Shown here: in pieces, positions 35,452 to 45,473 of the stretch
How positions within the stretch are numbered: position 1 is the stretch's first letter
Layout of the letters: each line of letters opens with the position of its first letter
NCBI GenBank assembly: GCA_037178855.1
Contig: JASJZC010000005.1
Span: forward strand, 9,610,001-9,674,000
Origin: Oscheius sp. JU75
Lineage: Eukaryota; Nematoda; Chromadorea; Rhabditida; Rhabditidae
DNA length: 64,000 nt
Direction: 5' to 3'
Notes under the pieces: generated by a model
Told to the model about the DNA's origin: nothing
Database searches by the model: none
What the model saw: the letters and a program-made list of their open reading frames with translations, nothing else
Made by a program: the position numbers and the translations under genes

Positions 35452-35723
35452 TTACAAAGCATGCCACTTTTCATCTTGTCCCTTTGCGTATTTGTGCTTG
35501 ACGGCGGCCCAGGCTACTTTGAAAGCGACTTCTTCTTGGGACTGATCACTGTCACGGCGCTTCTTCGGGTTCTGATACTCTTCCCAGGCGTTGTTAAACT
35601 ATGAATATAAAATTATAGCGTATTAAGAAAGACACTTACAGCAGCGAGGAAGATTTCCTGAGCATGTTCAGGTAGAACATTGCGGACGCTGCTTGGCAGA
35701 TCCGTGTTGCTTTTGTAGGGCAT
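35452..35723 (-). CDS. chaB: ChaB-domain protein, 76 aa, interrupted by a spliceosomal intron
   Basis: Exon 1 is 35723-35640 (28 codons) and exon 2 is 35598-35452 (48 codons plus TAA). The 41-bp intron has GTAAGT and ttcatag ends in phase 0. The product matches bacterial ChaB along its whole 76 residues: MPYKSNTDLPSSVRNVLPEH, HAQEIFLAAFNNAWEEY, a charged RRDSDQSQEE turn, then VAFKVAWAAVKHKYAKG and KWHAL. ChaB was named as a cation-antiport regulator in Escherichia coli and is also known from baculoviruses; its real biochemical role is unclear. The intron, AT-rich nematode context and flanking animal genes argue against contamination. Its start follows a ctgaaa-type (tttcag) acceptor 10 bp upstream. 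Function in this animal is unknown. Family call very sure; origin by transfer is inferred. Confidence 0.92.
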
Positions 35724-35756
35724 TCTGTTGAAACTGAAAACTGGAATTCATCTAAT

Positions 35757-36087
35757 ACAAAACTCTAGATAGTTTAAAATGAGCGAAACAAAGAACGACC
35801 TTGGAGATGAAATATTGCTACTCAGCTCTACAAGTTTATTTTCGATTCCACATTGTTGTGTCGTGCATTCTGCACATTTTCTGGTCATAAATTTGTCATT
35901 TTGCAAGATAAAATGGGTAAGAAAGTAGGAAGGACATGAAAAAATGCAAGCAGTGAACGATTCAAACTTCCCGGAATGCAGGTTGATCTCGGTGTGTAAT
36001 TTTCTGACTCTCGTTGGAAAGAATCCATCAGTTCGACAGTTTCTGCTAGGAACGGCTAGGGAATAGCCTGATAAATTCTACATTTTT
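35757..36087. repeat. Direct repeat, copy 2 (upstream of the ChaB gene)
   Basis: It is the second copy of the 34781-35121 unit and starts only 34 bp upstream of the ChaB start codon. In copy 1 the matching edge lies 174 bp upstream of the RFC5-type start codon. Both copies therefore occupy the same 5' position relative to a minus-strand gene. Confidence 0.85.
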
Positions 36088-36121
36088 GTCTCTTCAAGTC
36101 TGCTCTGACATAAGGCAAAGA

Positions 36122-36390
36122 AGTCTCTACTATCTAAAGCGCGATGGTTTTTGTGGAGGACTCTGTCTTTGTTTGTCTGTGGCCACAAAACAGAAGCGAG
36201 ACAATGTTGTCCAGAAGTACTGTTCGGAAACAATTATTGCCTAAATTGGATGGCAAGTCAACGCCCTAGAACTTGGCTTTTTCCCAGTGAAGCCACTGGG
36301 AGTTTTGTGTTACTACGAAGCGGCACAGCCGCCAATGCAAACTGATGGCAAAAGGATGGCGAAGTCGTCGGAGACGGCTGATTTATTAGG
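36122..36390. repeat. Dispersed repeat R1, left-part copy
   Basis: It matches 7693-7990: ctctactatctaaagcgcga, gacaat...gttgtcca, attgcctaaattgg, gccactg and acgaagcggcacagccgcc. The gtttgt microsatellite is shorter here. It lies between the ChaB locus and the DUF273 gene. Confidence 0.75.
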
Positions 36391-36434
36391 TAAAGCACCG
36401 AAATAACACGTAGAATCGACAAATGTCTCGGTAT

Positions 36435-39195
36435 TTAGCCCTTGAAAAGACCCTCAGCTCTCATTCCACAGAACGGATAGCAATCTTCCATGTCATCTCG
36501 CTGTATCTGCTGCGAGGCAACTGATTTCAGAGCTAGATTCTTCGCATTCCTGTCAAATCTGCTCATTAGCTTGTGTACTTTCTCGTCTGTGGACTTCTTC
36601 TCGGGTCTCCAGAGCCAGCCCGAGTCCCCTTGACCACATTTTTCAGCATTCAAATCGGTCTAGACAGTTTTCCAAGTCAAAAAGAGATAAATGAAATCAC
36701 CTTGAAAGGACTAAACCAGCCATGATCTCCAACTGTCCCACTTTTCCAGCCATGGAGCATGAAGTCACTCGGACCCCATTTGTCGGAGGTCACGAAACCG
36801 TCACGGACCCAACCATGTGCTTTGGGCCAGATTCGGATCTTTCCAGGCCATAGTCGAGCGGGGCCTGGCAGTGACAGTGACGGTGACAGTGACTGACTGT
36901 TTACTTACCCAGAGCTTTCTGAACACAGCCAATATACTCATCGAAGGTCGCACCGTCTCTCCCACTCCACCAGATGTCCTCACATTCTTGGCTCTGGTTT
37001 GTTCTATCTTCCAGGAGACTCTTGACCAGATAGAGCTGTAGAGCTCCGTTGTCCAATCCATTTAAATCTGGTCTCTTCTCGAACTCGTAGTCAGCCCACT
37101 TGGTGAGAAAGTCGTGCGAGAAATGGGAGTTTCGGACCTAAAGCTGGTCCGTCTTGTAAAAACTCATCGACTGAACGTGACAGGGATTATACTTAACATG
37201 CAAGAAAGGTTTTTGACAGGCTCTGGTAAGTTCAAAGGACTAGTCTACCCTGCGATGTCTCTCCTGGACGGCTGGCTTTACTCTACCAGGACTAGAATTT
37301 TCTACTGTTGACAATATTTTTTCCAGTTCCTCTACTGCAAGAGCTTCTTTGCTAAATTCGTGCAGAGCACTGAAGGAGTCATACACTTGTACCGAAACCC
37401 CTTCCGTAACTGCAGCAGAGTTCAGCCGACCCTGTCGAACTTCAGAGCTCAACTATAACAATGTGAGTTTGGACTCTATACCTCTCTGTTTCTCTTCTGT
37501 CTTTCCCAAACCAACTCACAGTCCTTTCAAGAGTGTCTCTCTTTGCTATTACGGGTATGAGACGTCCATTATCATTGCCGCCGCCCTCATCGTGTCAGCT
37601 CCACAAACGATTTGGAGTATCTACTTGAGCTGTCAAGGTGAAATAAATCTTCCTGTTTCTCTACATTCAAATTTACAGGCAGAAGTGACCGAATTATATG
37701 TGTATGGTGTCTCGTCTCATGCAGCCAAGGACTCCATTCCTAACGACATTCCCATTATTCGGGACTTAGCGGATTCAGATCAACGAATGGAACAGTAATG
37801 AAGGTGATGGGATCCCCCTCTATCCCTCAGCTGTGTCGTTCGTAAGGAAGACTTCACACAACATGCGCTCTTCAAATAGTGGCACCATGTTTGCGATCAT
37901 TTGGTTTGTCACTTTCATAGAAGTTAAAAAAAAAACTGCAGGTATTTTCAGAATTGGCTACTGTTCCATATAGGAGACTGTCCCGAAAAATTGCGACTGT
38001 TGAACAAATTGTCTTATTTGTCGGACAGTCTCCAATATGGAACAGTAGCCAATTCTGAAAATACCTGCAGTTTTTTTTAACTTCTATGAAAGTGACAAAC
38101 CAAATGATCGCAAACATGGTGCCACTATTACGACCATTTCTAGGGAAGGCTGCCGAGGAAGGCATAAGATGCAGGAAAGAGGAGAATAGAATGCTTGAAG
38201 AGATAGAGAGAAAGGAAAGTGAACGGCTGGAACTCATTGACGGAATCGTTTTGGGGAATTGACAATGGCTACTATAGACACTCCCCGTCTACCCAATATT
38301 GTGGAAGAGTAAGTGGATCAATGCAATAAGCATTCACATCGCTTCTACCCGGACCTCTGCTATCTACGTGCTCTGCCAAATCAGTTATTTTCTTATCGTT
38401 AGTCATCACACTGTGTTCGATACACTCCCCTCCCCTACCGTACTGGATGGAGGACAGGAGGCAGTTCACATTCAGAGGCAAGTCTCCCTGACTCACTAAA
38501 TAGTTAGCCGAGGCCACCTCTCCATTGAAGAATCTCTCGTAGAAAATTAGGTTGACTCTATCGTCTATCCACTCCTCCACGCAATGATGAGGATTGACAA
38601 CGCCGGTATCAGCATCAAGCACCAACATCCACTCGGCGTCCTTCAAATACTCTGCCGCAGCACAGTGCTTCTTGAAAAAGAGCTCTTTGTGCTTTCTACA
38701 GGCTGTCTGAACACGCTCGTCTTTGTCAATATCGACCATTTTGAGCTCGTAGTCTCTTCCCTTGAGATAACAGCGTAGAGACTCTAAGGCAACGGCATAA
38801 TAGCCTCTGTAAGTCTACTGGTGTACGGTATCTGTTTCAAAACAAACTTGTTCAATGACTCTTGTCTGTAAACCACAAAGAACGTGATCTTCCCGTACTT
38901 GGGTTGGCATTTGGTCAGTGGTTCTGTGAACTTTCTGACAGAGACCTTGTCACTGTGGAAGTCGGTGTAGTTCCGTCGTCGGACAGGAATCTGAACCAAT
39001 GTGTGAGAGGGACAGAGAGACAGTACTTTCGGTTCCTCTTTCTTTCCGAGATGTAACCATATCAAAACAGCTATAGAGATGAAGAGGAGTATGGTATAGG
39101 TCTGAGAGTGACGTCGTTGCTTGAATACTTCTATTAGTGGCTGAAAAAGTGATTGGATCAGGGGATCGGTTATAGCTTACCACTTTTGACTGCAT
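36435..39195 (-). CDS. DUF273 family type II membrane protein (glycosyltransferase-like), 411 aa
   Basis: Six exons: 39195-39181, 39140-38848, 38806-38497, 37137-36909, 36864-36701 and 36659-36435; phases agree, ending at TAA. A short cytoplasmic start is followed by one membrane anchor near residues 20-35 ([16 protein letters not shown]), then a lumenal domain. The family core shows [48 protein letters not shown] and [19 protein letters not shown] (DAD motif, as in GT-A sugar transferases), then [19 protein letters not shown], a DNGALQLYL block, and [20 protein letters not shown] with [11 protein letters not shown]273 genes are expanded in nematodes. A Golgi role in surface glycans is suspected but not shown. 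Intron 3 (1.36 kb) contains a foldback element and unrelated open stretches. NGEV replaces the usual NWEI. Confidence 0.85.
36866..36900. repeat. Short tandem repeat in a DUF273 intron
   Basis: A gtgaca/gtgacg hexamer array (gtgacagtgacggtgacagt) abuts the exon 5 acceptor. It may affect splicing-site spacing; no other role is evident. Confidence 0.6.
37879..38127. mobile_element. Near-perfect foldback element in DUF273 intron 3
   Basis: Arms of about 105 bp at 37879-37985 and 38023-38127 are nearly identical inverted copies. From the outside in they read ggcaccatgtttgcgatcat, ttggtttgtcactttcatag, aagtt, an A-run, ctgcaggtattttcagaatt, ggctactgttccatat and gagactgtccga. A loop of about 37 bp separates them. 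There is no coding capacity. Very low arm divergence suggests recent insertion or ongoing arm conversion. Confidence 0.85.
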
Positions 39196-39673
39196 GACTA
39201 GTGCACCTGAAGCCACCTGATGTTGCTAGTTGGTCCTCATTGTTAGCTGAATTTTCGGAAACTTGAATCATCAAGGAAGATATAACAAGATCAAGAAGAG
39301 CCATAAAGGTTGTGGACAGTAGACAGTAACTGACGATATACATTGTTTTCCCAAGCTACCGTACCAGAAATGATGCGCTGCCGGAATACTTGGCACAAAC
39401 TGTTATCCAAAGACCAGACAGGTAGTTGTGGTTGATTAATCCGTTGTCAATTTTATCGGTGTACTGCGAAGTGGTGAAACGTCTCGCTATAATCAAAGTA
39501 CCTGTCCATACTGAATTCTTTTCTACTTCCAACCAAACCGACTTCTTTGTGACGTGTGCCTACCACCAATTACCGCTATATTATCGAAATGTAATTTTAA
39601 AATTAGCCGACAAAATGTCATTTGCTTTGTCCAGCTTGCTGTCTATACCTTCTCGAGCAGTCGACATATTCGA
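39196..39673. other. Divergent intergenic region
   Basis: It separates the DUF273 start (minus) from the chemoreceptor start (plus), so it should carry both promoters. No repeat or extra exon was recognised. Confidence 0.4.
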
Positions 39674-42154
39674 ATGATCCATCTCAATGTCACTGGAGAC
39701 TTTGTCTTCAATGAATCCGCTTATAATTTGGGCATTCTATTCTCACAGACCTTCGGGACAGCTTTCAACATTTTCACTCTTGGTGTGATTTGGCTCTATG
39801 GTGGAGCTGACATGAAAAGCTACAGGATGCATTTGATTCTGTACCAGGTAAGAGAGACAGAAAGACAGAGAGAAAGAGGAATGCCGTAACCTGTCATTTA
39901 TAGTTGTTCTCTACCCTGCTCGACTTTGGCATGGACACCATGACCCAAGCTGTCTTTTTCTTCCCCGTAATGGGAGGAACAGCCCAGGGATGGTTGAGAA
40001 CAATCTTCGGCTTCTCTACCTTCCGTGTCTGGTGCATAATGATGACCTTTGCCGGATTTTGCCTCCACTTTATCATCTACAGTCCCCTACTCTACCGATA
40101 CCAGATTCTTCTCCCGGATACACACCGTTTCAAGTTCAAGGTTTCGAGTCTTTTTTAGACACACAGACAGAGAGTTTCAGTCAAACAAAAATCGGAGAAT
40201 CTACGAGGCCATCCAACTGTCAATCGCCACCCCGGCAACATTTATAGTGACGAGTATACTCTACGAGAAACAGGAGCTTGCATTTCAACAGCTTTATAAT
40301 GTTAGTTTTGAGCCCGGAATATAATCCTTTCGTACTAGCCAAAAGGGTAGACTAAGCCAGTCAGTCAGGCACCGGAAAATGGAAGAGACACCCTCACTAT
40401 CAGTGAAGAAAGTGGGGCACACAAACACTCAAAGCTCCTATCAAAAACGTCAGAGCAGATAGTGTCAGTGCACTGTAGAAGTCTGAAAGACAACGCTCGC
40501 TTCTTAAAAAATAACCTCTAGAACTATACTATCACTGGCTAGCAATACATAGATCAGACTTTCGGCTAGAAGACCGGTTATTACTCCGGTCTCGACTCGG
40601 GCTCCTTTCACTTTGACCGTCCTAAGCACTTTTTCACTGTCTCAAGCAATTGTCTTACTTTTGACCGTCTCAAAGTTACTAACGACCGTCCCATCAAAAA
40701 TTGAATGTCTTAAAAACGTTATAAACCATTTCAATTGCATCAGAGTGTTTCTAATGAAAACACTAATCCTTATAGAAAAATATTTGACCCACGTTGTTCA
40801 CTCTAAGGGAGTACATGAAGGTCATAGACACGAACCAAATTCCTTTGGGACGGTCAAAAGTAAGGAAAGTTCATGGGACGATCAAAGTGAAAAAGAGCCT
40901 CGACTCGCGTCCCAGTCTTATCCAGTATAATTGGCCCCCGAGTTCAACGCTTTCTAATGTCCTAGCTACAATCCAACGGTTCTTCTCTCGAACCCGTACT
41001 ATTATGAAAATGCAAGCCCAGAACTAGTTTGCCCCTCTTGCCTGTTTGATGACTGTGGAGAAAGTTATTCAGTAGTATGATTTGGCAAGTATATTCTGGG
41101 GCTTCTTCCTCATCAGCTGCTTTCAAAAATTACCAACTATGTGTTACTAACTCTCACAATTAGATTGCTTCATGCGACAATTTGTACGAAACCACTGGCT
41201 TTACACCTATGTGAACGATTTCTGATCCAATCAGCAGCTTGTAGGCTACGCAAAATTCTTGCTGTACTTTGATTGCCAGTGATTCTAAAAGTAGTCAAAC
41301 CGAAAGATTAGGTCGTTCTCTAAAAATCCAACGATCTTTAGCACAGTATGGAAACCGGCCACCCCCTGGACTATGAACTGACCAAGATTGACGGTTTCTA
41401 CTGTTTTAACCAGACGAAAAACAATGCTATCATCATCTATAATGTCTACGTTCTCCTATGGATAGGATTCTTAGCCGGTTCGGCAGTCTACATGACCATC
41501 TACTGTCGGAATGCTCTGAACAGTATCCTGTGTCATATGAGCGAGAGGACAAAGGAGATTCATAGAAGGTTCCTGACGAACATTCTGCTACAGGCCTGCA
41601 TTCCTATGCTATTGATAGAGATCCCGTTCATCTACTGGGTGGTCTTCACTGTCTTAGAACTGAGGTTTTCGGGACATCAGAGTGAGTTTGGTCAGACAGA
41701 TAGAGAGGAGGCACATGAACAGAGGCAGGAAAAGGAATAGTGGGAGAGACAGGGATACAAACAGAGACGGTGATCGGGAGTTGTACACGAGAAATAGGAA
41801 CAGTGAGATAAGCAGTACCATCAACGGATATTAACTGGGCGATAATACATAAAGCAGAGGGTGGAAGACATGGATAGATCGAAGGATACAGAGTAAGTGA
41901 CTGAAGTTTAGACAGAGATAGTACGAAAGAGATGGTAATAGATTGACAGAAACTGGAGAGATAGTAGCTAGAGATACAGAGTACTCAGATCTCCCTTTCT
42001 AGACCTCACCAACCTAACAGTCTGGTGCCTCTCTGTCCACGGAGCATTCGGCTCATGCATAGTCTTCTACCTAAATCCCTGCTACCGTCGTCTAGTCTAC
42101 AACTGGACCGTGAAGCCTCTAAAGTACGGTCTGGTTCCAATTTCCGCTGTGTAA
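39674..42154 (+). CDS. Nematode serpentine chemoreceptor (seven-transmembrane GPCR), 340 aa
   Basis: Five exons: 39674-39847, 39904-40140, 40181-40300, 41342-41681 and 42003-42154; phases 0, 0, 0 and 1, ending at TAA. The short outer N-terminus carries NVT and NES glycosylation sites. Hydrophobic spans follow: SQTFGTAFNIFTLGVIWLYG (TM1), then after KSYRMHLILYQ a DTMTQAVFFFPVMGG span, VWCIMMTFAGFCLHFIIYSP, ATFIVTSILY, YNVYVLLWIGFLAGSAVYM, a TKEIHRRFLTNILLQACIPM loop-helix, and LTVWCLSVHGAFGSCIVFYL. A nearby NPCYRRLVY end fits the last helix. Layout and the KSYRxHLLxYQ-like motif suggest the Str/Srh superfamily, but I cannot fix the subfamily. It would sense chemicals in ciliated neurons. The 1-kb intron 3 is unusual for this gene. 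Confidence 0.8.
41685..42000 (+). repeat. Purine-rich gacaga-type degenerate repeat in the chemoreceptor intron 4
   Basis: Loose repeats of agacaga, gagaga and acagaga fill most of the intron. A denser array of the same kind lies in spl-1 intron 7. Confidence 0.5.
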
Positions 42155-43127
42155 AATCCATCATTTTAGGTTTTTAAGATTCCAGAAGCCGGATATCACT
42201 GTCTCTGTCATTGGTGCCTCGACAATGGCTTCAGCAGGATTACGTCCTGAGGAGCCCAGAAGAAGGGCTTCTTGGGTTTAGTATAATAAAGTTTTGGAAG
42301 AATAGGATAGGGAAACAATGAGATCGATCGATCGGGAATGAAACTCAGGTTGCGCGCGCGAATGCGATCAGATTTGACCCTTCGGGCGATTTTGTTCGAC
42401 GGGAGAAATGGACATGATTACATTTCGTTTTCGCCTGCGGTATCAGGAAAAAAACATGTCTTGAGCCTCCTCCTTCACCGAATAGTTGTGGAATCCTAAA
42501 CCTTGCTTTTTTCGTGGTAACACGGTCCCTGTGGATGTAAGTGCTTCCATTTGTCACTGCCCACATGCCCTATCTACTAACATTTTCCGTCGTTATACCC
42601 GAACAGCCGCTCTTCTCGCATTGCTGCGAAAGACAGGCGTTATGGAGACAGAGAGAGTTCCCTCTAAAGGAGAAAGTGAGACTACTACCAAGTGCCGGTT
42701 ACCCAAAGGTAGCGAAATACAGCGAAAGAGGCAAAGAGATAGAAAGGAAGAGAGTCAAACATCGACAGAAAGTTGGAGAGATCTTTACAGAGTGTCCAGT
42801 CCAAAACTCCATCAAAGTCCTCCCTACCAAGGCCTCTATCAGTTGACAGTTCCCCAAAAGTAGCATCAACTGTCTGTTTGGAGGAAAAGGCACTTTTGAT
42901 AAAGCTTCACTGAACTGAGAAGACGACAAAGATGGAACCAAGCCGATGGACCAAAATAACGACCGAAAAGATCCCGTTTGAGAGCCGTCGACAGAAAGGT
43001 GGACAACGTCTACAATAGAACGATGAAGTGCAGCAGACAATATGATACGGTGGAGCTCGCAAGAATGCCGCGGTATTCAAGGCATTTCGCCTTACCGATC
43101 ACAGAAGGTAAAAGAAATCGTATCCCA
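42155..43127. other. Stretch with no supported gene
   Basis: It lies between the end of the chemoreceptor and the orphan minus-strand exons. An AATAAA-like aataaag at about 42287 could be the polyadenylation signal of the receptor. Overlapping open frames at 42486-42863 lack splice support and are rejected. Confidence 0.35.
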
Positions 43128-43836
43128 TCAACGTGGGCATATGTCCTTGAAGACTTCGTACAAACTCTCAAAGCTGGTATTGTAGAATTCGAAGTTGTCG
43201 ATAATCACTTTTTTGCCGTGGAAAGAAGCTCCGATGCTGATCAGATGCTCGTCATCCAACATGAAGCGAAACTCCTTGATATTGAGTCCGAGTCGCTCTC
43301 CCGGCCAAGTTGCAATGATCTTACTGTCGCTAATCTTTATTACTGGCGCGCTTTCACCTTAAACAGGCTTTCATTGCCAAAATAAGTTAATTGCCTTGTA
43401 TGTAATCGAATGAAAAGGCAGAACGACATCAGTTTCGGCATCGTCATACATGTTGACAGGAAGTAGCTTCTCGTTATTCGGATTGGACGGGTCGTCTTTT
43501 GGAGGGTCTTCAGTCCTTCACTAACAGACAAGTCAACAGTAAACGGGGTTAACATTGAGAGAGAAACGATAAGTTTTGAAGAGTTTACAAAACAAGAAAT
43601 GGAACTGTTTACCAAAGCTCGTCATCCATAGCTGGTGGACGTTATAGCAAGCAGAAACTGAAAGGCTGAAGCAGTTCTCGGCCTGAAGATAGAACATTCT
43701 GTTGTCTACGATAACATTTGAAAAAAAAAAACAGTAACAACTTCAGTAAGAATAAAACAGCTGACTACTTATAGAAGTCTCTTGCCAAGAAAACAGGACG
43801 AGTCGTTATCTCGAGTAGCTCCTTCTTGTAATCCAT
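43128..43836 (-). CDS. Orphan multi-exon gene, C-terminal exons recognised
   Basis: The clearest part is an exon at 43334-43128 ending in TGA, with IATWPGERLGLNIKEFRF, then DDEHLISIGASFHGKKVIID and NFEFYNTSFESLYEVFKDI. Just upstream, a segment ending at 43395 reads EKLLPVNMYDDAETDVVLPF then HSITYK. They join in frame only through a GC donor (ACAAG|GCAATT) and a 60-bp intron. Farther upstream a Met-led exon at 43836 (MDYKKELLEITTRPVFLARD) and a piece near 43690-43610 (AENCFSLSVSACYNV) may belong to it, but their phases were not reconciled. I do not recognise the family. It could be intact, or a decaying member of a nematode-specific family. Confidence 0.35.
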
Positions 43837-44493
43837 GGATTCGTCTTAGGGAAGTACTAGCATTCCCATAAAGGCCTCCTCAAGGTCAACGTCAGGGTAG
43901 TAGAAATTTACATAATAAAGGACCTCATCACCAGCGTTCAAAGTCTGGAATGTAGGATTTAAAAACTCTAAAGACAGCCCAGCTATGGCTGAACGGCGCA
44001 CTTTCTTCCGGGCCCCGCAACGAACTTTCCTGAAAATCAACTTATTGCATTTTTGGTACTTTACACATTTTCTTGATTTTTAAATGTGCTCATTTGATTC
44101 GCCGTCAATTTTCACCTCAGAATCGTCTACTCTCGCAGAAAAAATGAAGTATATTGACGAAACGTTGTTTTGAACTTGTATGGCCTTTTCTTCATTTTTC
44201 TTGGTAATTTCTCTGTCATAGCAGGCTACTCTAGGGTCAAATTTGACGGCAAATCGATTAAACACACTTGGAAACCGAAAAACAAATGTTTAAAGCACAG
44301 AAAAACGCAAAAGATTGAACTTCAGGGGAGTTCGTTGCGGGACCCATTTACAAACCGATGAAAACAGGAAAATACGTCATATTTGCAAACGAAACAGGTA
44401 GTTACGTCACGGCGGGTTATGCGCGTTACCACTTTTCCAAACTACGCGCAAAAGCCGCTCGTTTTCTTAAGTACAGTATTCTACAGTAATGCA

Positions 44494-44631
44494 ATGCCCG
44501 GAAAGAAGAAACGCGGCTTGAGGATGCCGGAAAAAATGGGTTTCTCAGGGATGACAATTCCTGGAGGACGAGTTTTTGTTGAGCGAAACGGGCTCAAACT
44601 CGAAGAGAACACAAGAGGGGTTTATATTTAA
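44494..44631 (+). CDS. Possible small basic protein, 45 aa
   Basis: The frame starts MPGKKKRGLRMPEKMGFSGM, continues TIPGGRVFVERNG and ends ENTRGVYI-TAA. A ctacag-TAATGCA-ATG context upstream could be a trans-splice acceptor. No match is recognised. The amino-acid make-up is protein-like but the frame is short, so this is tentative. Confidence 0.22.
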   Translation: MPGKKKRGLRMPEKMGFSGMTIPGGRVFVERNGLKLEENTRGVYI

Positions 44632-45473
44632 ATTTATCACCACTATGAACAGTATTTATTGAAAGAAAAATCAACAGAACAATTCTTACAGCTCTACAAA
44701 CTGCTAAAACACACAAAGAAAACTGGCATCACGGCAAAAGTGCACGCATACGTGATTGCGTACCCGCGATATTTGAAACAGGAAAAATGGCAGGGGTAAG
44801 ATATATGATATTGACGAGGGGAAAGAAAGATACCGGAATGCCTGGGCGTTACTCTACAGAAACCCGAACAAATCCAAAGAGCAGCGTTTCCAAGTTTCCG
44901 GCTGAACGGACTACAGCTACAAAAAGAACCAAATCTCCTTTCTGCTCAGTTGAAGTTGAACACACCTTCCCACCACATCCTAAAACGGTCAGCCCTCTTT
45001 GATTCACTCCAAACTCTTTCAGCTATTCCCCTGTTTCTTCAGCTCCTTACCCTTGTCTATAGCACGTGCCAAACCTCCTTGCGTATTTTTCAGTTACGCG
45101 AATTTGCGTGCAAAATTTCAAAGGGTAGCAATACTAAATTAAGAACGCAATTTCGCGGAACTAAAAGTACGCAAAAATCTTCAACGACTCTCTCCAAACT
45201 GTCAGCTACACGAAGTTGGGCATCTTTATACAACACACACACACACTTCTTATGTGCCTCTCTCACCTCACAAAACAAAGTGAAATGACTCTTTCTATAG
45301 ACGGTTTGGGAATAAACGACGGGCATCACTTGGAGAAAATTATTGGAAGATGCGGTTACAGGACACGTTTTGGGAAAGATTACATATAAATTTTGGACAA
45401 AAGAGCCAATATGCAAAATTGTGTAACATTGAGCTCTAGGATAAAAAATTGGGAACAAAGTTTCAACGGAATA
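44632..45473. other. Intergenic region 3' of the phosphatase-inhibitor gene
   Basis: It contains an (AC)n run near 45232-45246 and a gcatacgtgattgcgtac string near 44745 resembling the outer part of MITE family M1. No gene is supported. Confidence 0.4.

Noticed and set aside
37349..37798. Plus-strand 149-codon frame inside DUF273 intron 3
   Set aside because: It has no recognised motif, lies wholly within an intron next to a foldback element, and shows no clear start context.
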